A DNA stretch of 64,000 nt from Alphaproteobacteria bacterium (lineage in GTDB: Bacteria; Bacteroidota; Bacteroidia; Bacteroidales; FEN-979): assembly GCA_009928665.1 (NCBI GenBank), contig SACF01000004.1, positions 1 to 64,000 of the forward strand. The letters run 5' to 3'. The notes under the pieces were generated by a model that was not told the origin of the DNA, searched no databases, and was given only the letters and a program-made list of their open reading frames with translations. This document shows positions 35,750 through 45,708 of the stretch, piece after piece; positions within the stretch are counted from its first letter, which is position 1, and each line of letters begins with the position of its first letter. The translations under genes and the position numbers were made by a program.

Positions 35750-36280
35750 CTACTCAGGAATGTTGTAAAGCTTGCAAACCTCGCGGTAGGTCATGTTCCG
35801 CAGTTCCTGGGCGCTTGGGTGGCCGGGGGTGGCCGATTTCAGGGCCGGGGTGGTGCCGGGAATGGCGATGAACCGGAACTTGTTACCGGAAGTTGACGGG
35901 ATTGTAAACATGTCGCAGGTAAACTCGATGCTGCCATACTGGTGGATCAGGAAACTCCAGTTCGCCCCGACGGCGTTGGCGGGAAGGGGACGCACCGCCG
36001 AACCGCCATAAACATCGCCCGTAAGCCAGGCATAGGCAAGTACCACCCCGTTTTCGACAATATTCTCCGTGAGGTCGGGAGCGTTGGCCGCGAAATACCA
36101 GTCACCCGAAGCACCCGACCATGCCACGGGCGAAAACCATTCGGAATAATAGACCGTTGCATCTGCGCCTGCCGGTCCCTGAGGTCCCTGGGGCCCCTGG
36201 GGTCCATCCTTGGTGCATCCTGCAATGAAAAAGACTGAAACGGCAATCAAAAGAAAGAAATTTCCATAACGTGTACTCAT
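35750..36280 (-). CDS. Lipoprotein with short collagen-like segment
   Basis: The 176-residue protein has a lipoprotein signal (LLIAVSVFFIAGCTKDG) followed at once by five Gly-x-y triplets, GPQGPQGPQGPAGAD. The rest (YYSEWFSPVAWSGASGDWYF and on) looks like the compact beta domain seen after such collagen-like linkers in many Bacteroidota lipoproteins. Function unknown. It is divergent from the large T9SS cargo gene and shares the repeat-rich control region with it. Confidence 0.75.
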   Translation of the reverse strand: MSTRYGNFFLLIAVSVFFIAGCTKDGPQGPQGPQGPAGADATVYYSEWFSPVAWSGASGDWYFAANAPDLTENIVENGVVLAYAWLTGDVYGGSAVRPLPANAVGANWSFLIHQYGSIEFTCDMFTIPSTSGNKFRFIAIPGTTPALKSATPGHPSAQELRNMTYREVCKLYNIPE

Positions 36281-36423
36281 ATTTTCTGGTTTTAAGGGTT
36301 CTTTGAATTATCTGATGATTTTTTTTAAAAAGGTTACAAACCCATAAACAACGTTCCTGCCTACAATCATATTGCCGGGGTTGAAATGGTTTGTTCCTTT
36401 TCCAATCAAAAATGGACACACCT

Positions 36424-36541
36424 TTTTAACTGTATAGTCATTTCAGTATAAACCCTTTTAACTGTATAGTTTTTTCAGTATAGGACAAGGTCGTAATCTT
36501 AGACCAGACTTAGACAAGTCTTAGGCCGCTCTTAGATAAGA
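36424..36541. promoter_or_regulatory. Regulatory array: 32-bp tandem pair and four 11-bp phased CTTAG repeats
   Basis: Two 32-bp units (36424-36455, 36456-36487) each read TTTTAACTGTATAGT then TTTCAGTATA; inside each, AACT-GTAT-AGT is a small inverted repeat. Immediately after come four copies of CTTAGRY starting at 36498, 36509, 36520 and 36531, exactly 11 bp apart and so on one face of the helix. The array lies in the 544-bp gap between the divergent collagen-like lipoprotein and the giant T9SS cargo. A multimeric activator or LytTR-like regulator is a plausible ligand, but that is inferred. Confidence 0.55.
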
Positions 36542-36824
36542 AAAGGTTTTAATGGGAATCATGAATCCGACGAATCTCTCTTCGCACTTTTTTCTTCATG
36601 ATGTACAAATGTACGAATTTTATTCTGGTTTTTATTCTCCGCAAGTCATAATAAATTGCTACTCCTCGTATGTAACTTTCTGTATGAATTGAAAATATTC
36701 CATTTTTCCGGAATACGTATTGATTTATTTTTCTAATTTTATTCCAGATAATGAATTTTTAGTATAAAATCAACATAAAAACATTATTTTCAAATTGTTA
36801 CAAATCAATTCAAAACCAAAACCA

Positions 36825-39800
36825 ATGAGGATGAAAAAGTACATTTACCTTTTGACGCTGGTAATCGGGATCAGTCAGATCGCGTTTGGCCAGCTTTCCG
36901 GGATCAAGACCATTCCCGGTAATTACGCGTCGATAGCAGCCGCTATCGCTGCATTGAACGCCAGTGGCGTCGGATCGGGCGGAGTCACCTTTAATGTGGC
37001 TGCAGGTCATACCGAAACCTTCACATCACCGACCGACGGTTATATCACATCCAATACCGGCACTTCTGCCAACCAGATCATTTTCCAGAAATCGGGTTCG
37101 GGCGCCAATCCAAAAATTACTGCCGCCACGGGCACCGGCACCATGGATGCGATCATCTGTTTTAACGGGGTTCAATACATCACCTTCGACGGGATCGATG
37201 TTTATGAGAACCCGGCCAATACCACCGCAACCACACAGATGGAGTGGGGCTATGCCCTCCTGAAGGCCTCAGAGACCCAGGGAACGCAAAATATCACCAT
37301 CAAGAATGCCACGATTTCACTGGAAAAATCCAATACTTCGACTTCCGGAATTTACTCGAACAACCATACTACGGCCGCAACCACGCAACTGACCGTAACG
37401 GCCGCCAGCGGACAGAACTCAAACAACAAGTTTTATGGCAACACGATAACCAATAGTTACGGTTGTATTTACCTGTACGGATATGCTGATGGAACTTCAC
37501 CCTATACCTATTATGACCAGGGGAATGATATCGGTTCCATAGCAGGGAACACATTCAACAACTTTGCCGGGGGATCCTCCACCGCCTATGTGATCTATGT
37601 CGCTTACCAGAACGGGTTGATCATCGCCAACAATAACATTAACGGAGGCTCCGGAACGACCGCCGCACTCTATGGTATTTACGGCGGTACGGCTTACAAT
37701 GCCGACCTGACTTTATCCGGTAACACCGTTACACTCGAAAGCGCAGGGACTACAACCTATTTGTACGCGATTTATAATTCGGGTATTGGCACATCGGGTA
37801 CTTCCAACACCATCAACATCTTCAACAACACCGTGCAGAACTGTACCTATCCCACCGCTACTACAGCTTACTTCTATGGCATCTACAACGGCGCCTCCGG
37901 GTTTAATACCAACATGTACGGTAACCTCGTGAATAACAACGTCGTTGGCGGCAGCGCCTATAACTACCTGTGTTATACCACATCCGGCACAGGCGGCACG
38001 ATAAATTACTACAACAACACCGTTACCAACAACCAAAGAACAGGCGGTGCAGCCACGGCTTATATGTACTGCATGTCGATTCTGGGAACAGCTACCACCT
38101 CGATCCATGATAACGTGGTGTCGGGAAACGCCTTTACCGCGCAGGGAGCATACACCTGTTACCTCTATGGTATTTATGCCTCAAACTCTGCCCCCTCACA
38201 AACAGTTTACAACAATACGGTCCATGATCAGTCGATCACAACCGCTCATACCTCTGCAGCAGCCGTTTATGGTGTTTATTCCAATCCGGCAACTTCCAAT
38301 ATGGGATCTGTACACGATAACACCGCTTATAACCTGAGCATCACGAATACCTCATCAGGCTACGGGTATATTTACGGGATCTATAGTTATTACAACAACC
38401 TGTTTTATAATAACACGGTTTATAATGTCACGATCAACGCCGCTACCGGGTACGGTTACAGCTATGGATTATATACCTATGGAGCATCAACAGGCTCTTA
38501 CGTATATAAAAATAAATTCTATAATGCCACGATGGCCGGAACCTCAGGATATTGCTATGGTCTTTATGTTTCGGGGGCCGGTAATGCTTACGTCTACAAC
38601 AATTATATCAGCGATTTGAAATCTCCCGCATCCACCAGTACAACCGGACTCAATGGTATCTATGTCGGCGGTGGTACCAACGTGGGACTCTATTACAACA
38701 CGGTGTTCCTGAATGCAACCAGTTCGAGCACGGCAGCATGGAATTCCAGCGCCATCTATGCTTCAACGACCCCGACACTCGATTTGCGCAATAATAATTT
38801 TGTCAACCTCTGCACAGCGCCGGGAAGCACGACCTATCATGCCTCGGCGTTTCGCAGGAGCTCAACTACGCTTACCAGCTACGCCAATACTTCCAATTAT
38901 AATAATTTCTACGCCGGAACGCCCACTGCGACCAATGTGATCCACTATGATGGCACCAATTCCTATCAAACGCTGGCTGATTTCCAAACGTTGGTTTCGC
39001 CACGCGATGCCGCCAGTGTCAGCGTGATGCCCGTGTTCATGAATTCCGTCACACCGCCGTATGACCTGCACATCAATCCGGCCACGGCGACTTACCTTGA
39101 AAGCGGGGGTACAAGGATTACAACGCCTGTCGCGATTACTGACGACTTTGACGGAAATATCCGCCAGGGTGAAACCGGCTATACCGGAACCGGTGTCGCC
39201 CCCGATATCGGCGCCGACGAATTCAACGGAATCCCGATATTTACCTGCACTACACCCACTCCCGGCAATACCATGACCACGGCGAACAACTTATGCTCGG
39301 GCCAATCCGTAACACTGTCGTTACAGAATGCCACATCAGGCACCGGAGTGAGTTACCAGTGGAAAAGTTCACCCGATAACATAACTTATACGGATATCGC
39401 CGGTGCGAACATGTCGACCCTGACGCTCACTCCGGACGCACCTTTATATTACATGTGTACGGTGACCTGTCATAACGGCCCGGTTTCGGCTACGTCGAAT
39501 CCCGTTCAAATTACTTTTCAATACGTGATTTCTTCCACAACACCTGCAACACGCTGCGGTCCCGGAACCCTGACTCTGGGCGCAACGGCATCCTCCGGTA
39601 CCATCAATTGGTACACTCTGCCCTCGGGCGGAACATCGGTCGGAACAGGTAGCACATTCATTACGCCCCTGTTACCAGCCACCACGACTTATTATGTTGC
39701 CACCCAGGGACCGGAAACGACTGCGAGCGTGGGAGCCCCCAACACCGGTATTTCGACCTCTCTCTCTTCTCAAACCACGACCACCTCAGGCATCAATTTC

Positions 39801-42800
39801 GATGTGATCGCTGCGACGGTTACGATCCTAAGCCTGGATATTTATCCGACTCCGGCAATCGGATCAGCTTTCACCTTCACCGTGGTACAGGGTGGAAACA
39901 CTATTGCCACCTATTCCGGAGTGACCACTGTTCAGGGTTCTACCTCAGCGCCCGTTGTACAGACCGTTCCGGTAAACTGGGTGATCCCTGCCGGCACAGG
40001 ATATAAGATCACTGCAACGACCAATCCGGGCATAATCCGGAATTCAGGCGGCGATGCTTTCCCCTATACTGTTCCGGGTGTAATCTCATTGACATCGAGT
40101 ACTGGTTCATCCTATTATTATAACTTCTATAACTGGCAGGTCTCGGCGGCATGCTCTTCACCGCGTGTACCGGTTGTTGCCACCATCAACGTTCCACCCG
40201 TTGTTACTGTAAGCGTTACTCCCGGAACCATTTGCAGCGGACAAAGCGCCACCCTCACCGCGAGCAGCACCAATCCGGGCTACACCTATTCCTGGTCACC
40301 CGCCACCACTCCTCCGACAGGTGCCACGGTGAGCGCTTCACCGGCAGTGACTACACCTTATACTGTTACGGCAAACGACAATTCGAGTGGACCCTTTTCC
40401 GGGTGCTCCAATACGGCATCTCAGATCGTTAATGTTAATCCTTCTCCTTCTGCTTTAACTGTTACACCCTCCTCATCTTCGATTTACATCGGATCTGTCC
40501 AACAACTGACAGCTACCGGTGGAACCATCGACAACCAGGTTTTGCTTCAGGAAAATTTCAACACCTCGGCGCCCTCGTGGGTGATAACCAACGGCCCGTC
40601 ATCTCCTCTGGGAGGAGCCTGGCACTATGAGGACTGCCCGTTTAATATTTCCTCGCATGCCTTTACCAACTTCAGCACGCAGGATGGCGGTAAATTCGCC
40701 TTTACCAATGCCGACGTAGGTGGTTCAGGCTCTACAACAGCGACCATGCTGACATCACCCTCGTTCAGTACGGTAGGATATTCAACCCTGTCGCTTGCCT
40801 TTGAACAGATCTACCTGCAATACAGCGCCGATATCACTGCCGCTGTTGAGATCTCCACGAATGGCGGATCATCGTGGACCACCCTTGCCGACTATTTCCT
40901 CATCGGTTCGCAGGGAACCACCACCAATAACGCACAGGCCACCACCATTTCGACCATCGACCTGACAGCTTACATCAACCAGCCAAACGTTATGATCCGG
41001 TACAACTACCAGAGCGCCTGGGGTTATTACTGGATCATCGATAACGTAGTAATCACCGGGAATTACCAGGCTCCCATCACCTGGAATCCTGTAACAGGAC
41101 TTTATACCGACGCCGGTGCAACGGTAGCATATGTTGCCGGAACCAATTATCCGATCGTTTACGCCAAACCGACCGTGACTACCACCTATACGGCAACAGC
41201 AACTTCACCGTTGAACTGCACCTCCACAGCCAACGCCCTGGTTACCATCAAGCAACCGGTTGCCACTACCGATCCGGCCATGCCCATCGGGATGACCTCT
41301 GCTACACTGAATGGCACCATTGATCCGGCTACCTATTCGATAGCAGTATCTTTCGAATATGGACAGACTGCTGCCTACGGATCAACTGCTGCGGGATCGC
41401 CTTCACCTGTTACCGGAACCGCAATTGTTCCGGTCAGCGCTCCGCTGTCCGGACTTCTGAACAATGTCACCTACCATTTCAGGGTTAAGGGCGTCTACTC
41501 CGGTGGAACCATTTATGGCTCAGACATGACCTTCATGACAGGGTGTCCGATGCCTTCTCCGGCAGGACCAATTACCGGGCCTGCGACCATTTGCGCCAAT
41601 TCAGCCGGAGTCGTTTATTCGGTTGGAACGATTCCAAATGCAACGAGTTATCAATGGACACTGCCTGCCGGCGCATCGATAACAGCCGGATCGGGTACCA
41701 ACGTCATCACGGTGACCTTCGGCAGTACATCAGGACCGGTTACGGTTGCAGGTACAGGAACCTGTGGCGCCGGACCCTCCTCCTCGCTTGCCGTAACGGT
41801 CAACCCGTTGCCGATACCCACGATCAGCGGTCCTGCCTCATCCTGTGTTAATTCGACCAATAACATTTACACGACTGAAACCGGCATGACGGGTTATACC
41901 TGGACGTTGTCGGCAGGAGGTACGATCACCTCAGGCGCCGGTACAAACGCCATCACCGTGACCTGGGCCACCACGGGTGCGAAAACCGTGTCGGTAAATT
42001 ACACAAATGCCTCTAACTGTACGGCAATCGCCCCGACATCTTATGCGGTGAATGTTAACGCCCTGCCTGCACCGACCATCACGGGGAGCGCCTCGGTTTG
42101 TCAATATACCACAGGAGTGGTTTATACCACGCAAAGCGGGATGACCAATTATGTTTGGTCGGTTTCTGCCGGTGGTGTAGTGACCGCGGGAGGCACCCCG
42201 ACGAGTAATTCTATAACCATAAACTGGAATGGATCAGGCGCACAGGCAGTCACTGTAAACTATACCAATGCAAACGGATGCGCTGCAGTGGTGCCTGTCA
42301 GCTATACGGTAACGGTAAATCCTGCTCCGGTTCCGACGATTGGCAGCGGGAACAATCCGTGTGTCGGAACAACCAACAACGTCTATTACACCGAATCGGG
42401 CATGACGAACTACGTTTGGACGATTTCTCCGGGAGGTGTAATCACTTCCGGACTCGGTACAAACAATATACACGTTACCTGGAACACAGCAGGTGCCCAG
42501 TGGCTGACCCTGACCTATACCAGTGCCAGCGGTTGTAATCCTGTTACGCCTACTCAGTTATCTGTGTTCGTTAACCCGATGCCAAACGCGGCGGGTCAGA
42601 TCACAGGGACAGGCTCAGTTTGTGCCGGCCAGAACAATATAGCCTACTCAACCACCGAAATCCTCAACGCCACCAGTTATACCTGGACCTTGCCGGCAGG
42701 CGCCACCATTGCGACGGGCGCCGGAACGCGCTTTATCACTGTAAATTACGGAACATCTGCAACTTCGGGCAACATCACCGTTGCCGGAACCAACGGCTGT

Positions 42801-43592
42801 GGTAATGGTCCGGTATCACCCAATTTCCCGGTAACCGTGAACCCGTTGCCGGCAGCAGCAGGACCCATTACCGGTCCGGCCAGCGTGTGTGTGAATGTTA
42901 CCGGCGTTGCCTACAGCGTGCAGGCAATTACCGGGGCAACAGCTTATGTCTGGACCGTTCCGACCGGAGCGACCATCACCAGTGGAAGCGGGACACGGAA
43001 CATCGTGGTTTCATTCGGACCAAATCCGGGGACCGGAGCAATCACCGTGAAAGGCTCGAACAGTTGCGGTGAAGGAGCTGCTTCAACGCTTAACGTAACC
43101 ATGAATGCCATACCCGATGCGCCTACGGTGACGGTCAACGGCAACGTGCTGACCAGCAGCGTGGCCACCGGGAACCAGTGGTATTACGAGGGAACGGCAA
43201 TTCCGGGAGCTACGGGACAGACCTACACGGTCATTAACAACACGGGATATTACTGGTGTGTGGTGACCGTGAACGGATGCTCCTCGCCGATCTCGAATAA
43301 AGAATGGGTGGTTGTTACAGGCCAGGCTGAGACCAACGAAGCCAATTTCAGCATCTATCCGGTGCCGAACGACGGGCGATTCGCGATAACAATGACGAGC
43401 CCGGTAAAGGATATTTACACCATCACTGTTTACAACCAGATCGGAGAGAAAATCTTTGAACTTGAAGATGTCAGGGTTAACGGCACCTTTGAGAAAGTGA
43501 TCGACCTCCGGCCGGTTGCAACGGGAATTTACTCTGTTGTATTCCTTAACGGCGAACACAAAGTCGTTAAGAAGATTCTGGTTAACCGGTAA
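36825..43592 (+). CDS. Giant T9SS-exported beta-helix/PKD-repeat surface protein
   Basis: The 2,255-residue protein starts at ATG 36825 (MRMKKYIYLLTLVIGISQIA signal peptide); an in-frame TTG at 36795 adds an unlikely extension. Residues about 24-805 form a right-handed parallel beta-helix rich in Asn/Tyr/Thr rungs (NNTVxN, YGIYxG) and closing with PDIGADEFNG. About 805-1240 has Ig-like domains, about 1240-1470 a jelly-roll (LLQENFNTSAPSWVI), about 1480-1575 an FN3-like unit. Six PKD-like repeats of about 85-95 residues follow (AGPITGPATICANSAG type), then one Ig-like unit. The C-terminal 85 residues (FSIYPVPNDGRFAI ... GIYSVVFLNGEHKVVKKILV) are a type A T9SS sorting domain. Probably a cell-surface adhesin or glycan-binding protein; no enzyme motif seen. 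Confidence 0.9.
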   Translation: MRMKKYIYLLTLVIGISQIAFGQLSGIKTIPGNYASIAAAIAALNASGVGSGGVTFNVAAGHTETFTSPTDGYITSNTGTSANQIIFQKSGSGANPKITAATGTGTMDAIICFNGVQYITFDGIDVYENPANTTATTQMEWGYALLKASETQGTQNITIKNATISLEKSNTSTSGIYSNNHTTAATTQLTVTAASGQNSNNKFYGNTITNSYGCIYLYGYADGTSPYTYYDQGNDIGSIAGNTFNNFAGGSSTAYVIYVAYQNGLIIANNNINGGSGTTAALYGIYGGTAYNADLTLSGNTVTLESAGTTTYLYAIYNSGIGTSGTSNTINIFNNTVQNCTYPTATTAYFYGIYNGASGFNTNMYGNLVNNNVVGGSAYNYLCYTTSGTGGTINYYNNTVTNNQRTGGAATAYMYCMSILGTATTSIHDNVVSGNAFTAQGAYTCYLYGIYASNSAPSQTVYNNTVHDQSITTAHTSAAAVYGVYSNPATSNMGSVHDNTAYNLSITNTSSGYGYIYGIYSYYNNLFYNNTVYNVTINAATGYGYSYGLYTYGASTGSYVYKNKFYNATMAGTSGYCYGLYVSGAGNAYVYNNYISDLKSPASTSTTGLNGIYVGGGTNVGLYYNTVFLNATSSSTAAWNSSAIYASTTPTLDLRNNNFVNLCTAPGSTTYHASAFRRSSTTLTSYANTSNYNNFYAGTPTATNVIHYDGTNSYQTLADFQTLVSPRDAASVSVMPVFMNSVTPPYDLHINPATATYLESGGTRITTPVAITDDFDGNIRQGETGYTGTGVAPDIGADEFNGIPIFTCTTPTPGNTMTTANNLCSGQSVTLSLQNATSGTGVSYQWKSSPDNITYTDIAGANMSTLTLTPDAPLYYMCTVTCHNGPVSATSNPVQITFQYVISSTTPATRCGPGTLTLGATASSGTINWYTLPSGGTSVGTGSTFITPLLPATTTYYVATQGPETTASVGAPNTGISTSLSSQTTTTSGINFDVIAATVTILSLDIYPTPAIGSAFTFTVVQGGNTIATYSGVTTVQGSTSAPVVQTVPVNWVIPAGTGYKITATTNPGIIRNSGGDAFPYTVPGVISLTSSTGSSYYYNFYNWQVSAACSSPRVPVVATINVPPVVTVSVTPGTICSGQSATLTASSTNPGYTYSWSPATTPPTGATVSASPAVTTPYTVTANDNSSGPFSGCSNTASQIVNVNPSPSALTVTPSSSSIYIGSVQQLTATGGTIDNQVLLQENFNTSAPSWVITNGPSSPLGGAWHYEDCPFNISSHAFTNFSTQDGGKFAFTNADVGGSGSTTATMLTSPSFSTVGYSTLSLAFEQIYLQYSADITAAVEISTNGGSSWTTLADYFLIGSQGTTTNNAQATTISTIDLTAYINQPNVMIRYNYQSAWGYYWIIDNVVITGNYQAPITWNPVTGLYTDAGATVAYVAGTNYPIVYAKPTVTTTYTATATSPLNCTSTANALVTIKQPVATTDPAMPIGMTSATLNGTIDPATYSIAVSFEYGQTAAYGSTAAGSPSPVTGTAIVPVSAPLSGLLNNVTYHFRVKGVYSGGTIYGSDMTFMTGCPMPSPAGPITGPATICANSAGVVYSVGTIPNATSYQWTLPAGASITAGSGTNVITVTFGSTSGPVTVAGTGTCGAGPSSSLAVTVNPLPIPTISGPASSCVNSTNNIYTTETGMTGYTWTLSAGGTITSGAGTNAITVTWATTGAKTVSVNYTNASNCTAIAPTSYAVNVNALPAPTITGSASVCQYTTGVVYTTQSGMTNYVWSVSAGGVVTAGGTPTSNSITINWNGSGAQAVTVNYTNANGCAAVVPVSYTVTVNPAPVPTIGSGNNPCVGTTNNVYYTESGMTNYVWTISPGGVITSGLGTNNIHVTWNTAGAQWLTLTYTSASGCNPVTPTQLSVFVNPMPNAAGQITGTGSVCAGQNNIAYSTTEILNATSYTWTLPAGATIATGAGTRFITVNYGTSATSGNITVAGTNGCGNGPVSPNFPVTVNPLPAAAGPITGPASVCVNVTGVAYSVQAITGATAYVWTVPTGATITSGSGTRNIVVSFGPNPGTGAITVKGSNSCGEGAASTLNVTMNAIPDAPTVTVNGNVLTSSVATGNQWYYEGTAIPGATGQTYTVINNTGYYWCVVTVNGCSSPISNKEWVVVTGQAETNEANFSIYPVPNDGRFAITMTSPVKDIYTITVYNQIGEKIFELEDVRVNGTFEKVIDLRPVATGIYSVVFLNGEHKVVKKILVNR

Positions 43593-43911
43593 TCATGACC
43601 TAAAGCAGCCCGGAGGAATCACCCTCCGGATTGTTTTCAAAGGACAACCAAATGGAGCCATGACGGGAATTTCAATCCTGTCATGGCTTTTTTCTTATCC
43701 GTTGGAATTCCGGATTTTTAACGCCGGGTGTGTAAACCATTGTTGCGGGTTGCGATTCAGAAAAGGGTAATGAATTCTAAGATTTCAGGGATTTACCCAA
43801 GGTCGGTCACAGGATGGCAGTCCTGGAAATCAGGAGGGTTCAATATTTCCTTTGCTGTGACCCGATTTCTTTTTATGCCTTTAAACAAAGAAGCAGAATA
43901 CCCTCAGGGTA
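43593..43911 (+). terminator. Two terminators after the giant T9SS cargo gene
   Basis: The first hairpin pairs CCGGAGG (43610-43616) with CCTCCGG (43623-43629). The second is strong: AGCCATGACGGGA (43656-43668) with TCCTGTCATGGCT (43676-43688) and a run of six T. Beyond, to 43911, nothing coding is seen. Confidence 0.8.
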
Positions 43912-44628
43912 CTACCCTCCGAAAACCTTCTTCAAAATATCCGTTGTTCTGGCTACCGGATCCTTACGAATCTGTTTCTCCTCCCTGGCTACCATGACAA
44001 ACAATCCCTCGATAGCCCTGTCGGTCACGTAATCTGCAAGGTCGGGATTCAATTTTGAAACAAACGGGATCTGGTTGTAGGTGTTGATGACATCCGACCA
44101 TAACCGGGTTGCATTTACCCTGTCGAGCGAAGCCTGGATTACCGGCCGGAACTTTGCTTTGAGTTCCGGTGAGGTCGTTCGTTGAAGGTACCGCGTAGCG
44201 GCATCATCGGCTCCCTTGACGATTTGCAGGGCGTCGTTGACAGTCATGCCCTTTATTGCTGCCACAAAGATGGGAACAGCTTCTTTTGCCGCATCCTCAG
44301 CAGCCCGGTTGAGTGAAAGAACCACCTCATCCACCTGGCTGCCCAGCCCCAGACCCCTAAGTTTGGTTTCGACCGTCTTCGCTTCAGGAGGAAAAGGGAT
44401 CTTGATCTGCGGATTCGCAAAATAACCATCTTGCTTTGAAACGATTGCAACCCCGGTCTCAGCGCCTTTGATGAGCGCTTCGCGGATACCGGATACTGCA
44501 TCAGCCTCAGTGAGCGAACCCTTTGAAGGGTTTACGATCTTCATGGCCTCATTGAAGATCTGGCTCTCTCCGTGGATACAAATAGTCATGGAGAGGACAA
44601 GCAAAGCAACATACGACAACTTCTTCAT
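43912..44628 (-). CDS. DUF4197 family secreted protein
   Basis: The 238-residue protein has a signal peptide (MKKLSYVALLVLSMTICIHG) and the all-helical DUF4197 body: AVSGIREALIKGAETGV, PEAKTVETKLRGLGLGSQVD, PIFVAAIKGMTVNDALQIVKG, ATRYLQRTTSPELKAKF, DYVTDRAIEGLFVMVAREEK. The family is periplasmic or membrane-associated and of unknown function. It is monocistronic and convergent with the giant cargo gene. Confidence 0.88.
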   Translation of the reverse strand: MKKLSYVALLVLSMTICIHGESQIFNEAMKIVNPSKGSLTEADAVSGIREALIKGAETGVAIVSKQDGYFANPQIKIPFPPEAKTVETKLRGLGLGSQVDEVVLSLNRAAEDAAKEAVPIFVAAIKGMTVNDALQIVKGADDAATRYLQRTTSPELKAKFRPVIQASLDRVNATRLWSDVINTYNQIPFVSKLNPDLADYVTDRAIEGLFVMVAREEKQIRKDPVARTTDILKKVFGG

Positions 44629-44851
44629 ATTTCAGGGTTAAGAGATGCTCCTGCAGAGCATGCTTAATAATAAAATTAACGCCTGAAAATGTAAAAAAGT
44701 ACATCGGATACCGCCTGATTTCCTAACCAAATCCGGTTAACGAATTCAATTGTTCCGATGAGCCGAACGCAAAACTGTTGGTGAAGAGTCAATAGAAAAA
44801 TTCATCTATTCACTCATTCACTCAATTGCCTGATTAACAATAGAAGAATGG

Positions 44852-45427
44852 CTAAAGTCTTGCTGCCACCGCATTCCAGTCGACGAGTTTCCAGAAGTCG
44901 GCAATGTAGTCGGGACGAACGTTCTGTTTGTCGAGGTAATAGGCGTGTTCCCACACATCGCAGGTCAGCAGCGGGATAGCTCCGTTTTTCATCGGGTTGC
45001 CGGCGTTACTCTCCTGGACGATAGCCAGTGAATCGTCATTCTTTTTGATCAGCCAGGCCCAGCCTGAACCGAACAGGGTCGCGGCGGCCGTGGAGAATTT
45101 TTCTTTGAATTCGGCAAAGGATCCAAAATCCTTTACAATGGCTGCCTGCAACGCACCGCCCGGTTCGCCGCCACCCTGTGGCTTCATACAGTTCCAGTAA
45201 AAAGTATGGTTCCATACCTGGGCGCCGTTGTTGAAGATACCGCCGCCGGCCCGCATTACGATGTCGTCGAGTGATGTGTTTTCGAATTCGGTGCCGACGA
45301 TCAGTTTGTTCAGGTTGTTTACATAGGCCTGGTGGTGTTTGCCGTAGTGAAATTCAATGGTGCGTTTTGAAATATAAGGCTCCAATGCATCATGTGCATA
45401 AGGAAGTTTCGGTAATTCATGGATCAT
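44852..45427 (-). CDS. sodB: Iron superoxide dismutase
   Basis: The 191-residue enzyme converts superoxide to hydrogen peroxide and oxygen. Metal ligands are His27 (TIEFHYGKHH), His74 (QVWNHTFYW) and the Asp and His in TCDVWEHAYY. The GSGWAWL and ALEPYISKRTIEFH motifs match Fe/cambialistic forms. It indicates exposure of this likely anaerobe to oxygen. A promoter lies about 165 bp upstream, so the mRNA would carry a long leader made of word repeats. Confidence 0.97.
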   Translation of the reverse strand: MIHELPKLPYAHDALEPYISKRTIEFHYGKHHQAYVNNLNKLIVGTEFENTSLDDIVMRAGGGIFNNGAQVWNHTFYWNCMKPQGGGEPGGALQAAIVKDFGSFAEFKEKFSTAAATLFGSGWAWLIKKNDDSLAIVQESNAGNPMKNGAIPLLTCDVWEHAYYLDKQNVRPDYIADFWKLVDWNAVAARL

Positions 45428-45626
45428 AATTCTTGAGTTTTAAAGGGTTAATATAAATTCAAAAATTAGCGAATAGCGATTAGGGATCAGCTAATAGAAA
45501 AAAGCCAAAAATTAAAGTTCAAAATTCAAATGTCAAAATTAATATTTTACATATAACCTCAGACAATTACCGTGAAAAAGTGTGACGCTTCTGCAAAGAT
45601 AATTCTTCTGATTTCTGATTATCCAA
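45428..45626 (-). promoter_or_regulatory. sodB promoter and word-repeat leader
   Basis: On the minus strand TTGG (to 45626) and TATCTTTG (45594-45601) are 22 bp apart, placing the start near 45587. The roughly 160-nt leader to the ATG contains TTCAAATGTCAAAATT and ATTAGCGAATAGCGATTAG words shared with other spacers. Further right, 45660-45708 holds CTATTCACTGATCACTATTC words after the ctpA-type gene. Confidence 0.55.
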
Positions 45627-45708
45627 TATAGACTTGAGTGAATGCGTGAAATTTAAATAGCGTGTTAGCGAAAATCGTTCTAAATCTCTATTCACTGATC
45701 ACTATTCG

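Noticed and set aside
35555..35896. 113-codon plus-strand ORF
   Set aside because: Its second half is antisense to the collagen-like lipoprotein and the first half has no features of a protein.
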